Positions 34,990-43,797 of a stretch of DNA of 64,000 nucleotides are shown one piece after another. Location of the stretch: assembly GCF_022376295.1 (NCBI RefSeq), contig NZ_CP060140.1, positions 4,902,356-4,966,355 of the forward strand, read 5' to 3'. The first letter of the stretch is position 1; each line of letters starts with the position of its first letter. The position numbers were made by a program, and so were the translations under genes. This DNA is from Nodularia sphaerocarpa UHCC 0038 (GTDB lineage Bacteria; Cyanobacteriota; Cyanobacteriia; Cyanobacteriales; Nostocaceae). The notes beneath the pieces were generated by a model that saw only the letters and a list, made by a program, of their open reading frames with translations, was not told where the DNA came from and did not search any database.

Positions 34990-36327
34990 ATGTCATCTGA
35001 ATTTAACTTTTTCCAACAATGGTATCCTCTCTCACCTGTAGAAGATATTGACCCCGCACGACCAACTGCTGTTACTCTTTTGGGAATTCGTTTAGTTATC
35101 TGGAAACCTAAATCGTCGGAGACTTACCAGGTATTTTTAGACCAATGTCCCCACCGTCTCGCTCCTTTGAGTGAAGGACGTGTTGACGAGAAAAGTGGTA
35201 ATTTAATGTGTAGTTATCATGGTTGGCAATTTGATTCTCAAGGGATTTGTACTCACATTCCCCAAGCAGAGAAGCCAGAAATTGTTACTAAAAATCAACA
35301 AAATTTCTGTGTAATTTCACTACCAGTTCGCCAAGCTAATGATTTACTTTGGGTTTGGCCTGATGCTAATTCAGCAGAAGCAGCAGCCAATACGCCGTTA
35401 CCACTTTCTCCTCAAGTAGATGCTGATAAGGGATATGTTTGGTCTTCTTATGTGCGTGATTTGGAATATGATTGGGAAACTTTAGTGGAAAATGTGGCAG
35501 ATCCCAGTCATGTACCTTTTACCCATCACGGGGTACAGGGTAAGAGAGAATATGCTACACCCATACCTATGGAGGTTGTGGAATCAACTTCTAAGTTAAT
35601 TGAAGTAATGACTACTGGACGCTTCAAAACTACAATTACTTTTGAACCTCCTTGTCGGTTAGAGTATGCTATCAACCTTGGTGATTCTGGAGAGAAGAAA
35701 GTTGGACTTGTGACTTACTGCATTCCTGTGTCTCCTGGTAAGTCCAGAATTGTCGCCCAATTTCCCCGCAACTTTGCTAAAAAACTGCATAGGTTGACAC
35801 CCCGGTGGTGGAGTCATATCAATATCCGTAATCTGGTGCTGGATGGAGATATGATTGTTTTACATCAGCAAGAAAAGTTTTTACAACAAAGACAAGCAGT
35901 TGAAAGCTGGAAAACTATCTACAAGTTACCTACAAGTGCAGACCGTTTGGTAATTGAGTTTCGTAATTGGTTTGATAAGCATTGTTTTGGTCAGCTACCG
36001 TGGAGAGAGGTGGGAATTACTGTTCCACCCAGCCCGCAAATTAATGATAATCGTTCTGTGTTGCTGGATCGCTATTCACAACATACTCAGCATTGTAGTA
36101 GTTGTCGCAATGCGTTGAAGGTTATACAGCGCTTACAGGTGGCACTTTTAATATACAGCATAAGTATTATTGCTGGTGTGGCTTTACTTCCTGATGCACT
36201 CAGAATTAAGTTGGGTTTACCTTTGGTAATTACGGCTGCTTTAAGTATGGCTGCTTACTCTTGGCTGAAATTCCGGCTGGTTCCTAAGTTTTACTTTGTA
36301 GACTATATCCATCCTGAAAAACTATAG
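34990..36327 (+). CDS. Rieske non-heme oxygenase, pheophorbide a oxygenase/Tic55-like
   Basis: The 445-residue product has an N-terminal Rieske [2Fe-2S] domain (CPHRLAP and CSYHGW, residues about 48-75), the mononuclear iron site NVADPSHVPFTHHG at about 175-190, and a C-terminal CxxC (CSSC) near 375-380 that marks the PAO/Tic55/CAO group. Two transmembrane helices end the protein (LLIYSISIIAGVALLPDA and LVITAALSMAAYSWLKF), so it is anchored in a membrane with the catalytic part on one side. Plant relatives open chlorophyll catabolites; the cyanobacterial substrate is unknown. It stands alone between the peroxiredoxin gene on the other strand and the helicase cassette. Confidence 0.9.
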   Translation: MSSEFNFFQQWYPLSPVEDIDPARPTAVTLLGIRLVIWKPKSSETYQVFLDQCPHRLAPLSEGRVDEKSGNLMCSYHGWQFDSQGICTHIPQAEKPEIVTKNQQNFCVISLPVRQANDLLWVWPDANSAEAAANTPLPLSPQVDADKGYVWSSYVRDLEYDWETLVENVADPSHVPFTHHGVQGKREYATPIPMEVVESTSKLIEVMTTGRFKTTITFEPPCRLEYAINLGDSGEKKVGLVTYCIPVSPGKSRIVAQFPRNFAKKLHRLTPRWWSHINIRNLVLDGDMIVLHQQEKFLQQRQAVESWKTIYKLPTSADRLVIEFRNWFDKHCFGQLPWREVGITVPPSPQINDNRSVLLDRYSQHTQHCSSCRNALKVIQRLQVALLIYSISIIAGVALLPDALRIKLGLPLVITAALSMAAYSWLKFRLVPKFYFVDYIHPEKL

Positions 36328-36760
36328 TTTACCGAATTGCGAATTACGCGTGCGAGTAGCAACGGAACAAAAATGTACGCTAAAGACTGATTCCTGTGAT
36401 CAGCTAATCGGCATTTAACTTGTATAATACGGGCGGGCAAGATGCCCACCCCACAAGAATTTAATGTAATTTAAATATGCAAACTAGATGTTTTTCAGCT
36501 TAAAAATAAAATTTCTACCTTTTTCATGGTTTCATTTTCTTTGCGCCGTACCCGCCGTTTATGCTTTCCGTAAGGTAGTCATGTTTGGGGTAGTAGGTAA
36601 AAGGTATACGTCACCTTAAATTTTGCTCTGAAGGGTTAGATTCGCTATAGGTAGGGGAATACTGTTAAATAGAGGATAAATTTGCCGGAATTGCTCTGAA
36701 CAGAACTTTTTACAGCTTATTACCTCCATCCAATACAGTTTTTCCCGGTTTTTACTTACT
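36328..36760. other. Intergenic region with left inverted repeat of the helicase cassette
   Basis: About 430 bases. At 36334-36385 there is AATTGCGAATTACGCGTGCG-AGTAGCAACGG and a following AAAATGTACGCTAAAG, related to the repeats after the helicase gene. At 36430-36456 there is GGGCGGGCAAGATGCCCACC-CCACAAG, a dispersed repeat also seen near 48710 and 59154. The rest is AT-rich. No gene. Confidence 0.55.
36348..36385 (+). repeat. Left inverted repeat flanking the helicase-HNH gene
   Basis: GCGTGCGAGTAGCAA (36348-36362) matches the inverse of TTGCTACTCACACGC (39122-39136) at 14 of 15 bases. An AATT-x-C-x-AATT pattern outside it is also shared. The bases up to 36385 resemble 39069-39103 in direct orientation. 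Confidence 0.6.
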
Positions 36761-39040
36761 ATGGCAAAGGTTCAAGTTGATTACTCAGGATATATTAAAG
36801 TAAAAGATGACGAAAATCCCAGAGAGCTATATTCTCACCAGAATGAAGCAGTCAAAGCACTGAATGAAATTAATAAACAACCCTTTGAAGGTTTGCTAGT
36901 TCTTCCCACAGGTGGAGGCAAAACTTTGACAGCAGTTCATTGGTTATTACGTGATTTTATTAACAAAAACAAAAAGGTTCTTTGGGTTGCTCATCGTCAT
37001 GAACTACTTGACCAAGCATTTGAGACAATTAAATTTAGTGCCTATTCATCATCATTAACTAGCGTCTCCGGATTTAGATATCGCATTATCTCCGGTCATC
37101 CTAAACATGATCGCCCTGTAAATATTGAAAAAACTGATGATATAATCATTGCCAGTAAAGATAGTCTAAACAGTGGGCTAGAACACTTATTGAAAAACTG
37201 GGTTGGTCACTTAGATGAAGTTCTCTTGATTGTAGATGAAGCGCATCATTCTACAGCTAAGACATATCGTAAGCTAATTAATGGTATTAAGGATGATCTA
37301 AATAAGCGAGGGCATGAAAAAGGGTTTAAAATGTTGGGACTAACAGCCACTCCTTTCCGAACAGATGAGAGTGAGAAGGGTTTACTAAAGTTAGTTTTTC
37401 CTGATGATATCATTTTTTCAGAACATCTGAGAACTTTAATTACAAGAGGGATTCTTGCTGAACCCATTTTTGAAAATCTAGAAACAAAACTAGGTATTAA
37501 TAAAAAACTGACAGCAAGGGATATTCAAAATATCGAAAACTTTGATCGACTACCAAAGAATATTAGGGAACAGATTGCTCAATCTAGTATTCGTAATAGT
37601 CAAATTCTTAATCACTATATTAAGAATAGAGAAAAATATAAACCTCTTTTGATATTTGCCATTGACGTGAGTCACGCAATTACACTCAACAGCCTTTTTC
37701 AAGCTAAAGGAATTAATTCAGATTATATTGTATCTTCAGTAAAAGATGCAAATACAGGGATTACAATTTCATCAAAAGAGAATTCAGAAAAAATCAAAAA
37801 GTTTAGAAATGGTGAAATTGAAGTATTGATCAATGTGGAAATGTTGACAGAAGGAACAGATTTACCTAACGTACAAACTGTTTTTCTCACTAGACCTACT
37901 GCATCTAAAATACTGATGACGCAAATGATAGGAAGGGCGTTGCGTGGTCAAAAAGCAGGGGGTACGGAAAAAGCCTATGTAGTTAGCTTTATTGATCAAT
38001 GGGAGGATAAAATTAACTGGGTTAATCCAGAAAAACTTCATTTTGAAGAAGATGCAGAATTTATTGAAAAAGACATTCCATCAAATAATAGAACGGCTCG
38101 GCTGATATCAATTGAGATGATTGAAGAATTTGCTCGAATCATGGATGATTCAATTGATACTACTGATTTAGAAAAGATAATATTCATCAAAAGAATTCCT
38201 CTAGGAATTTATCGTTTTTCTATTCTCGAAGCATCTGAAGAGTATGAAACTAAGCCTATAAATTATGATGTATTGTTATATAACGATACAGAAGAGGCAT
38301 ACGATAACTTTATCCATGATTTGAAAATTTTATTTCAAGGTATTCATTTACAAGATAGGGAAATTTTGACCGAAGCAGAACTAGAAGACCTTTTAGAAAC
38401 TGCAAAAAATCGTTATTTTCCTGACCATGAAACTTTGCTGGTTTATCGAGATGAAGATGTGAAAAATATTTTACGTTTCTATGCCCAAAACGACAAACCA
38501 CCTGAATTTCTACCGTTCAGCGAGAGAAGAAAGTGTGATTTATCTGTTGTTGCAAAACATATATATGATAATTCATTAGGAGGTAAAGCCAAGACTGACT
38601 ATATCAACTTACTTTGGAATGATGAAAAATCTTTTTGGCAAGTGCTATTCAGTTACAACAAGATGTATTTTCTAAAGCAATTAGCTATTGAACTTCTTAA
38701 ACTTGAAGAGCCAGACATATATGGTGATGTAGCTGTATTATCAATATCAAATGTCATTTCAGACACCATATCCATAGAGAAATTATCTCTATACGAAATC
38801 AAAGCGCGAGATATTGTTGAATACAGAAAAATTAAAAATGCTGTATTTGCCAAGCACACAAATACCAAAGGATTTATAACTTGTGCAGTTAGTGGAGTTA
38901 AGAGTCAAATGCGGAGGGATTTTCAAATTGATCATATTAAACCGATGTCTCAGGGTGGTTTAAGTACGATTGATAATCTGCAAGTTCTGACAATAAAAGC
39001 TCACATAGAGAAGACTCGTAGAGAGAACACAAAACGATAG
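36761..39040 (+). CDS. DEAD/DEAH-box helicase with C-terminal HNH nuclease domain
   Basis: The 759-residue product has an SF2 helicase of the type III restriction/SSL2 kind: LLVLPTGGGKTLTAVHW (Walker A, 44-60), VAHRHELLDQAFE (motif Ia), LLIVDEAHHS (motif II, DEAH at 159-162), LTATPFRTDE, EVLINVEMLTEGTDLP and QMIGRALRG (motif VI). Residues about 420-690 are unassigned. The last ~60 residues form an HNH-like nuclease: FQIDHIKPMSQGGLSTIDNL then KAHIEKTR; a first cysteine (ITCAVSG) is present but no second CxxC. It carries no HIP1 octamer in 2.3 kb and is AT-rich compared with both neighbours, and lies between inverted repeats. A defence function is likely but unproven. Confidence 0.85.
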   Translation: MAKVQVDYSGYIKVKDDENPRELYSHQNEAVKALNEINKQPFEGLLVLPTGGGKTLTAVHWLLRDFINKNKKVLWVAHRHELLDQAFETIKFSAYSSSLTSVSGFRYRIISGHPKHDRPVNIEKTDDIIIASKDSLNSGLEHLLKNWVGHLDEVLLIVDEAHHSTAKTYRKLINGIKDDLNKRGHEKGFKMLGLTATPFRTDESEKGLLKLVFPDDIIFSEHLRTLITRGILAEPIFENLETKLGINKKLTARDIQNIENFDRLPKNIREQIAQSSIRNSQILNHYIKNREKYKPLLIFAIDVSHAITLNSLFQAKGINSDYIVSSVKDANTGITISSKENSEKIKKFRNGEIEVLINVEMLTEGTDLPNVQTVFLTRPTASKILMTQMIGRALRGQKAGGTEKAYVVSFIDQWEDKINWVNPEKLHFEEDAEFIEKDIPSNNRTARLISIEMIEEFARIMDDSIDTTDLEKIIFIKRIPLGIYRFSILEASEEYETKPINYDVLLYNDTEEAYDNFIHDLKILFQGIHLQDREILTEAELEDLLETAKNRYFPDHETLLVYRDEDVKNILRFYAQNDKPPEFLPFSERRKCDLSVVAKHIYDNSLGGKAKTDYINLLWNDEKSFWQVLFSYNKMYFLKQLAIELLKLEEPDIYGDVAVLSISNVISDTISIEKLSLYEIKARDIVEYRKIKNAVFAKHTNTKGFITCAVSGVKSQMRRDFQIDHIKPMSQGGLSTIDNLQVLTIKAHIEKTRRENTKR

Positions 39041-39070
39041 TTATTTACAAATTCGACTTTTTAACCGCCC

Positions 39071-39136
39071 GTGAGTAGCATTGGTACAGCAATGTATGTT
39101 AAGCCCAAGATGCTAGTTCTATTGCTACTCACACGC
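39071..39136. repeat. Right repeat of the helicase cassette (imperfect palindrome)
   Basis: GTGAGTAGCA (39071-39080) and TGCTACTCAC (39123-39132) are exact inverse copies about 42 bases apart, so this segment is a hairpin-forming element. Its right arm extended to 39136 is inverse to 36348-36362. It fills the gap between the helicase-HNH stop and the photolyase-like gene. Confidence 0.65.
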
Positions 39137-39155
39137 AAATTAGGAATTAAAAAAT

Positions 39156-39998
39156 ATGCGACGTGATTTTACTAACCGAGATGAATTGATAGCTTACCTG
39201 CGGGAACAATTCCCCAATGCGGTAGAACGTGATGATCATATTAGTGAAACTGTGGGGGGACGTAAAGCGGCGGAGAAAGCCCTGCAAAAAGTTAATCCTG
39301 TGGATTACGCAAAAACACGTAATTCTTTAACTGGCGCTGTCACGAGACTTTCGCCCTATATTCGTTATGGGGTTTTAAGCTTGCGGGAAGTTCGGGATAA
39401 TGTGCTGGAAAAAGTACAGCACTCGGATGATGCTACTAAATTGATTAATGAGTTGGGCTGGCGTGACTATTGGCAGAGATTATATGAGAAACTAGGCGAT
39501 CGCATCTGGGAAAATCAAGAAGAATACAAAACTGGGTACACCCCAAAAGATTACGCTGAAAAACTACCAGCAGATATCACCGCCGGGACTACAGGAATGG
39601 TTTGTATTGATAACTTCAGCCATGAATTACGCAAAACTGGCTACTTACACAACCATATCCGGATGTGGCTAGCCGCTTACATTGTCCATTGGCGGCGGAT
39701 TCGTTGGCAAGCCGGAGCTAAATGGTTTCTAGAACACCTGCTAGATGGCGACCCTGCAAGTAATAATATGTCATGGCAGTGGGTAGCCAGCACTTTTAGT
39801 CATAAACCTTATTTTTTCAATCGTGAGAACCTAGAACGCTATACCAAAGGAGTTTATTGTCGCCAATGTCCCCTTTACGGCCATTGTGATTTTGAAGGTA
39901 GTTACGAAGAATTAGAACAACGACTATTTCCCCAAGGTGAATTTACCAAGAAACCCAATAGTCAAAGTTGGCAAAAAGGCAAAAAAGGTAAAAAATGA
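39156..39998 (+). CDS. FAD-binding domain of photolyase/cryptochrome as a separate protein
   Basis: The 280-residue product corresponds to the C-terminal helical FAD domain of photolyases: RNSLTGAVTRLSPYIRYGVLS, LINELGWRDYWQRLYEKLGD, KTGYLHNHIRMWLAAYIVHW and LLDGDPASNNMSWQWVASTF are all in the flavin pocket. Near the end, YCRQCPLYGHC has three cysteines in a tight group where standard photolyases have none, which may bind a metal or cluster. The N-terminal alpha/beta domain is not on this chain; it is encoded by the next gene, which overlaps by four bases (ATGA). A repair or blue-light sensor role is possible, but no signalling extension is seen. Confidence 0.85.
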   Translation: MRRDFTNRDELIAYLREQFPNAVERDDHISETVGGRKAAEKALQKVNPVDYAKTRNSLTGAVTRLSPYIRYGVLSLREVRDNVLEKVQHSDDATKLINELGWRDYWQRLYEKLGDRIWENQEEYKTGYTPKDYAEKLPADITAGTTGMVCIDNFSHELRKTGYLHNHIRMWLAAYIVHWRRIRWQAGAKWFLEHLLDGDPASNNMSWQWVASTFSHKPYFFNRENLERYTKGVYCRQCPLYGHCDFEGSYEELEQRLFPQGEFTKKPNSQSWQKGKKGKK

Positions 39999-40423
39999 AT
40001 AAACCAATCGTTTGGGTACATGGAGACTCCCTGAGTCCCTACAACCCCGCATTACAAGAATACCCCCAAGCCCCAGCCATTTGGGTATGGGACGAAGCCT
40101 TAATTGCAGAATCGCAACTCAGCCTCAAACGCATCACATTTATCTACGAATGCTTATTAGAACTACCCGTAACCATTCGCCGTGGTAATGTAGGTCAAGA
40201 AGTTTTAGCCTTTGCCCAAGAACATAACGCTGATTTAGTAGTCACAGCAGCTAGTCCCAGTCCCAGATTTAATCATATTTGCGACGAAATTGAAAAATCT
40301 TTACGTCTGGAAGTTTGGGAAACAGAACCATTCTTTGAATACGATGGCTATATTGATTTAAAACGATTCTCTCGTTATTGGAAAGTCGCAGAAAAACACG
40401 TTTTTGATGAAAGATGTAAGTAA
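39995..40423 (+). CDS. Photolyase-like N-terminal alpha/beta domain as a separate protein
   Basis: The 142-residue product starts inside the stop codon of the FAD-domain gene. It resembles the N-terminal Rossmann-like domain of photolyases, which normally carries the antenna pigment: KPIVWVHGDSLSPYNPAL, APAIWVWDEALIAESQLSLKR, FIYECLLEL, VTIRRGNVGQEVLAFAQEHNADLVVTAA (the GxxxEVLxxFAxEH pattern). In a normal photolyase this domain precedes the FAD domain on one chain. Here it is a separate protein with the gene order reversed. The two products probably form a complex. Independent function cannot be excluded. Confidence 0.75.
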   Translation: MNKPIVWVHGDSLSPYNPALQEYPQAPAIWVWDEALIAESQLSLKRITFIYECLLELPVTIRRGNVGQEVLAFAQEHNADLVVTAASPSPRFNHICDEIEKSLRLEVWETEPFFEYDGYIDLKRFSRYWKVAEKHVFDERCK

Positions 40424-40549
40424 TGATCCACAGATGAACACAGATGAACACAGATGAATTTTTTAGTTAGTACCAGCACCAAATAACTCCCTCTTTGCGC
40501 CCCTTTGCGCTAACCTCCGCGCCCCTTTGCGTTTAAATCTTACCCCCAA
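40424..40549. repeat. Short tandem repeats before tldD
   Basis: The gap contains three copies of ACAGATGAAC (40434-40456) and two or three copies of GCGCCCCTTTGCG (40497-40532), both dispersed in intergenic DNA of this window. There is no evident ribosome binding site close to the tldD ATG (TACCCCCAA precedes it). Confidence 0.6.
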
Positions 40550-41944
40550 ATGCTAACCACCCTCACCGACACCCAAAACATCCTCTCCGACCTCATCAGC
40601 CGCTACTCACCCCGTGTAGATTACCTAGTCATCCGCCTCGAACAATCCGAAGTAACAGATATTTTATTACGTGGCGACCAAGTAGAAACCCTGAGTGAAG
40701 GCATTTCCATTGGTGGACATATTCGAGCTTGTTATAAAGGTGGCTGGGGATTCAGTAGTTTTAACCAACTGGCGACGATTAAAGAACGGATTGAAGAAGC
40801 GATCGCCGCAGCTAGAATGGTAGGAGATGAAAAAACTATCCTCGCCCCCATTGACCCGGTACAAGCAATATGTGAACTACCCCTCACAGGTAGTGATCCC
40901 CGAAAAATTCCAGTTGGGCAGAAAAAAGAACTGTGCGATCGCTATACTGACTTATTAAAAAGCCTTGATCACCGCATTACCACAACCTCAGTCCGCTACG
41001 GTGACAGCGCCCAAAAAGTGATTATTGCTACCTCAGAAGGAACCTTAATCGAACAATCTTGGGTAGATATGGAAATGGGTTTTACCGCCACCGCCAGAAA
41101 CGGCGAAACTGTGCAAACGGGAAAGGAAACTACAGGTTCTCGCAAAGCTTACGAAGATTTAACTGCTTTGGATCAACAAGTCACAAGTGCAGCCCAAAGA
41201 GCGATCGCAGCCTTAACTATACCAACAGTCAAAGGCAATAGCTACACAGTAGTAATTGACCCCATTCTCACCGGTTTATTTGTCCACGAAGCCTTTGGAC
41301 ACCTTTCCGAAGCTGATATGGCTTACGAAAACCCAGACTTATTGGAAGTCATGACCATTGGAAGGCGGTTCGGCACAGAAGAACTACAAATTTTTGATGG
41401 TGCTGCCCCAGAAGGTCATCGCGGTAGCTATTTGTACGATGATGAAGGCACACCCAGTACTACTACGCAACTAATTCAAGATGGAATTTTAGTGGGACGT
41501 TTACATTCCCGTGAAACCGCAGGCAAATTACAAGAAGCCCCTACTGGAAATGCCCGTTGTCTGAATTATCACTTTAACCCCATTGTGCGGATGACAAACA
41601 CCTGGATTCAACGAGGTAAAACACCAGTTGCCGACTTATTCACCGATATAAAATCAGGAGTATATGCCCGTAACTGGCTAGGTGGTATGACCAACGGGGA
41701 AATGTTCACCTTTAGTGCTGGGGAAGCATGGATGATTAGAAACGGTGAAATAGCCGAACCTGTAAGAGATGTCACACTTTCAGGTAATGTTTTCCAAACC
41801 CTGGCGGACATTGAAGCCATTGGCGATGACTTTTATTGGGATGAGTCTGGTGGTTGCGATAAAAGTGGACAGAACGGCTTACCTGTTGGTTGCGGTGGTC
41901 CCAGTCTCAGGATTCGGGATGTGGTAGTTGGTGGGGAAACCTGA
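40550..41944 (+). CDS. tldD: TldD-type zinc metalloprotease subunit
   Basis: The 464-residue product is the catalytic subunit of the TldD/TldE peptidase. The zinc motif HExxxH is seen as FVHEAFGHLSEAD, near residue 245. Other blocks are EPVRDVTLSGNVFQTLADIEAIGDDF, LYDDEGTPSTTTQLIQDGILVGRLHSRETA and GGMTNGEMFTFSAGEAWMIRNGE. In other bacteria it forms a heterodimer with TldE, here at 16539-17849. The complex degrades peptides that enter its cavity. Cytoplasmic. Length and motifs are complete. Confidence 0.93.
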   Translation: MLTTLTDTQNILSDLISRYSPRVDYLVIRLEQSEVTDILLRGDQVETLSEGISIGGHIRACYKGGWGFSSFNQLATIKERIEEAIAAARMVGDEKTILAPIDPVQAICELPLTGSDPRKIPVGQKKELCDRYTDLLKSLDHRITTTSVRYGDSAQKVIIATSEGTLIEQSWVDMEMGFTATARNGETVQTGKETTGSRKAYEDLTALDQQVTSAAQRAIAALTIPTVKGNSYTVVIDPILTGLFVHEAFGHLSEADMAYENPDLLEVMTIGRRFGTEELQIFDGAAPEGHRGSYLYDDEGTPSTTTQLIQDGILVGRLHSRETAGKLQEAPTGNARCLNYHFNPIVRMTNTWIQRGKTPVADLFTDIKSGVYARNWLGGMTNGEMFTFSAGEAWMIRNGEIAEPVRDVTLSGNVFQTLADIEAIGDDFYWDESGGCDKSGQNGLPVGCGGPSLRIRDVVVGGET

Positions 41945-41962
41945 ACCACTCCCGACTCCCCA

Positions 41963-43336
41963 TTACTTTGGACTAGAGTCTTGTCTTTCCTCTCGCACTT
42001 GGCGCAACTGTTGTATGAGTTTTTGACCAGATTCTAGAGTAGAAGACAATGAATTGTTATTGGCTTCGGGTGTAGTGGATGGCTGGGGAATAATCACCGT
42101 TGCAGGTGCTGAGGGCTGCTGATTTTGGATTCGCAGTTCCGGTAATGGTTTGAGACTAGCTGCGGGTGTCTGCTCTGGAGTAACTCCAGTAGCGTTACCG
42201 TTGTTTTGGAAACTCAGGTTAAATGGATAACTGCTGATTTGCTGACCTCCTTTAGGAGACCTGGTATTAAAATATTCTCTTGCCTTTAATTGCAAGTCTT
42301 GAGACACTGATTGGTCTTGGAATTTAATATCTAAAACCTTGCCTTCAGGGTCTACCACCAAGAAACCCAACACAGTCCCTTGAACATTGGGCTTATTTAC
42401 CGCAACGGTTTCCCGAATAACTGGTTTTTCTTGAGAATTAGGGTATGCTTGCTGAATTTGCTTTCTCAATCCTTCGTATGAGTTTAACTGGGCGATGAGT
42501 CCCTGTTGCTCATTTACTGTCTTCAAGGGCAAATCAGGTGTTTTGGGTGTAGATGCCGGCTTAAATTTGGGAAGAGTTTGATTTGCCAGGAATAACTCAT
42601 CTTGAGCTTGAGGAGTTTGTTGCAGGCGAGCTATTAACTCTTGGTTGCCATTCGGCCGTGTGCTTTGTGGAGTGGTATTTGTGGCTCTGGTAGTGGGCGG
42701 CGTATTTGGCAAATCACCAGGTATTTTAGACGCGGTTAGTTTTGGCAATCTTTCTACAGGTAGTGCTTGAGTTGCCACTCTGACTTCGTTCTGATTAAAA
42801 CTGGGAGTGGATGAGGTAAATCTTTGATTAGCAGCATTGAAACCAGAGGTATCAAATCGAATTTCCTCTCTGGGTGCTACGGGCGCAGTCCCGGTCGCTG
42901 GTGTAGGCTGCCTTTGGGGGAAGGAAACATTGCGATTAGAAGAAACATTAGGAGGAATACGATAGTTAGCTGTTATGTTGGGCGGCAGTGCAGACTGCCT
43001 ATACATAGGTGCTGGTAAGGGGGGTAATACACTTCTCTGGATATCCAGATTCGGAGGCAGAAGTTGTGGTTGTTGAGGAAGTTGAGGTTGCAGAGCCAGT
43101 TGGGATGGGAATGATGTAGTTGGAGTTTCTGGGAGACGGTTTTGATCTGCTTGGCTTAATTCCAAGATCCCGACTGATTTTTGTGATGCTGTGACTTGAG
43201 ATGAGTCAGAATCTACAGGCATCAATGGCACAATCAACGCAATAGCACCGTGAATGCCAAGAGAGGCTATTGCTGCTATCCCAGTTGGTTGGCTGAGGAT
43301 GTCTGGTATATTTTTTAGCAGGGAGACATAAGACAT
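41963..43336 (-). CDS. TonB-like proline/glutamine-rich protein
   Basis: The 457-residue product has a short cytoplasmic N-terminus, one transmembrane helix (IAAIASLGIHGAIALIVPLMP, about 18-40) and a long low-complexity spacer rich in P, Q, T and N (PQLPQQPQLLPPNLD). Residues about 330-395 (GTVLGFLVVDPEGKVLDIKF, then LQLKAREYFNTRSPKGG) resemble the TonB C-terminal domain, which contacts outer-membrane receptors. The layout is that of TonB, so it may transduce energy across the periplasm, but the tail after the domain (about 60 residues, ending in a basic-acidic helix) is unusual and no ExbB/ExbD genes are nearby. Confidence 0.7.
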   Translation of the reverse strand: MSYVSLLKNIPDILSQPTGIAAIASLGIHGAIALIVPLMPVDSDSSQVTASQKSVGILELSQADQNRLPETPTTSFPSQLALQPQLPQQPQLLPPNLDIQRSVLPPLPAPMYRQSALPPNITANYRIPPNVSSNRNVSFPQRQPTPATGTAPVAPREEIRFDTSGFNAANQRFTSSTPSFNQNEVRVATQALPVERLPKLTASKIPGDLPNTPPTTRATNTTPQSTRPNGNQELIARLQQTPQAQDELFLANQTLPKFKPASTPKTPDLPLKTVNEQQGLIAQLNSYEGLRKQIQQAYPNSQEKPVIRETVAVNKPNVQGTVLGFLVVDPEGKVLDIKFQDQSVSQDLQLKAREYFNTRSPKGGQQISSYPFNLSFQNNGNATGVTPEQTPAASLKPLPELRIQNQQPSAPATVIIPQPSTTPEANNNSLSSTLESGQKLIQQLRQVREERQDSSPK

Positions 43337-43797
43337 AGCTGTTATCGTTCACTCGGCTCGGTTGCGGTTGACTAGCAAAGCAATTTTATCTTAATTACAA
43401 GAAATGCATCCTGATAAAAATCATCACTTCCTACACTTTTACTTAAAATGCCAGGATAGGATTTTTTCAAGTTTTTAATTTTTCCATGAGAAAATATTTC
43501 TCTTGCTAACTAGGCAGTGGAAAATGATCACTTTTGAATTGCGATTTTTATGAGGAGTTGCACAAGATGGACTGGAGTATAGAGTAGTTGCCACTGATTG
43601 CCATCGCATCAGTCTAAATATATAACTATATCTGTTGCAATTGCTGGCTTTTATTATCAAACTATCTGGGCTGGAGTTACGTTCTTCTAACAAATACCAA
43701 GCTCGCTTTTAAAACAGAATCTAGTTTCGCTTAATTTTATCACATCAGCCCAATTTACCACTGTAGCCAAATTGGCTATTTACCCCCACATTGCCAA
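43337..43797. other. Divergent intergenic region, no gene seen
   Basis: About 460 AT-rich bases between divergent genes for the TonB-like protein and the lipase. It should hold both promoters. A minus-strand reading frame at 43475-43693 has no family signature and a codon use unlike the neighbours. No repeat or hairpin stands out. Confidence 0.45.

Noticed and set aside
43475..43693. 72-codon minus-strand frame between the TonB-like and lipase genes
   Set aside because: No similarity to a family, no ribosome binding site and AT-rich codons unlike the neighbours.
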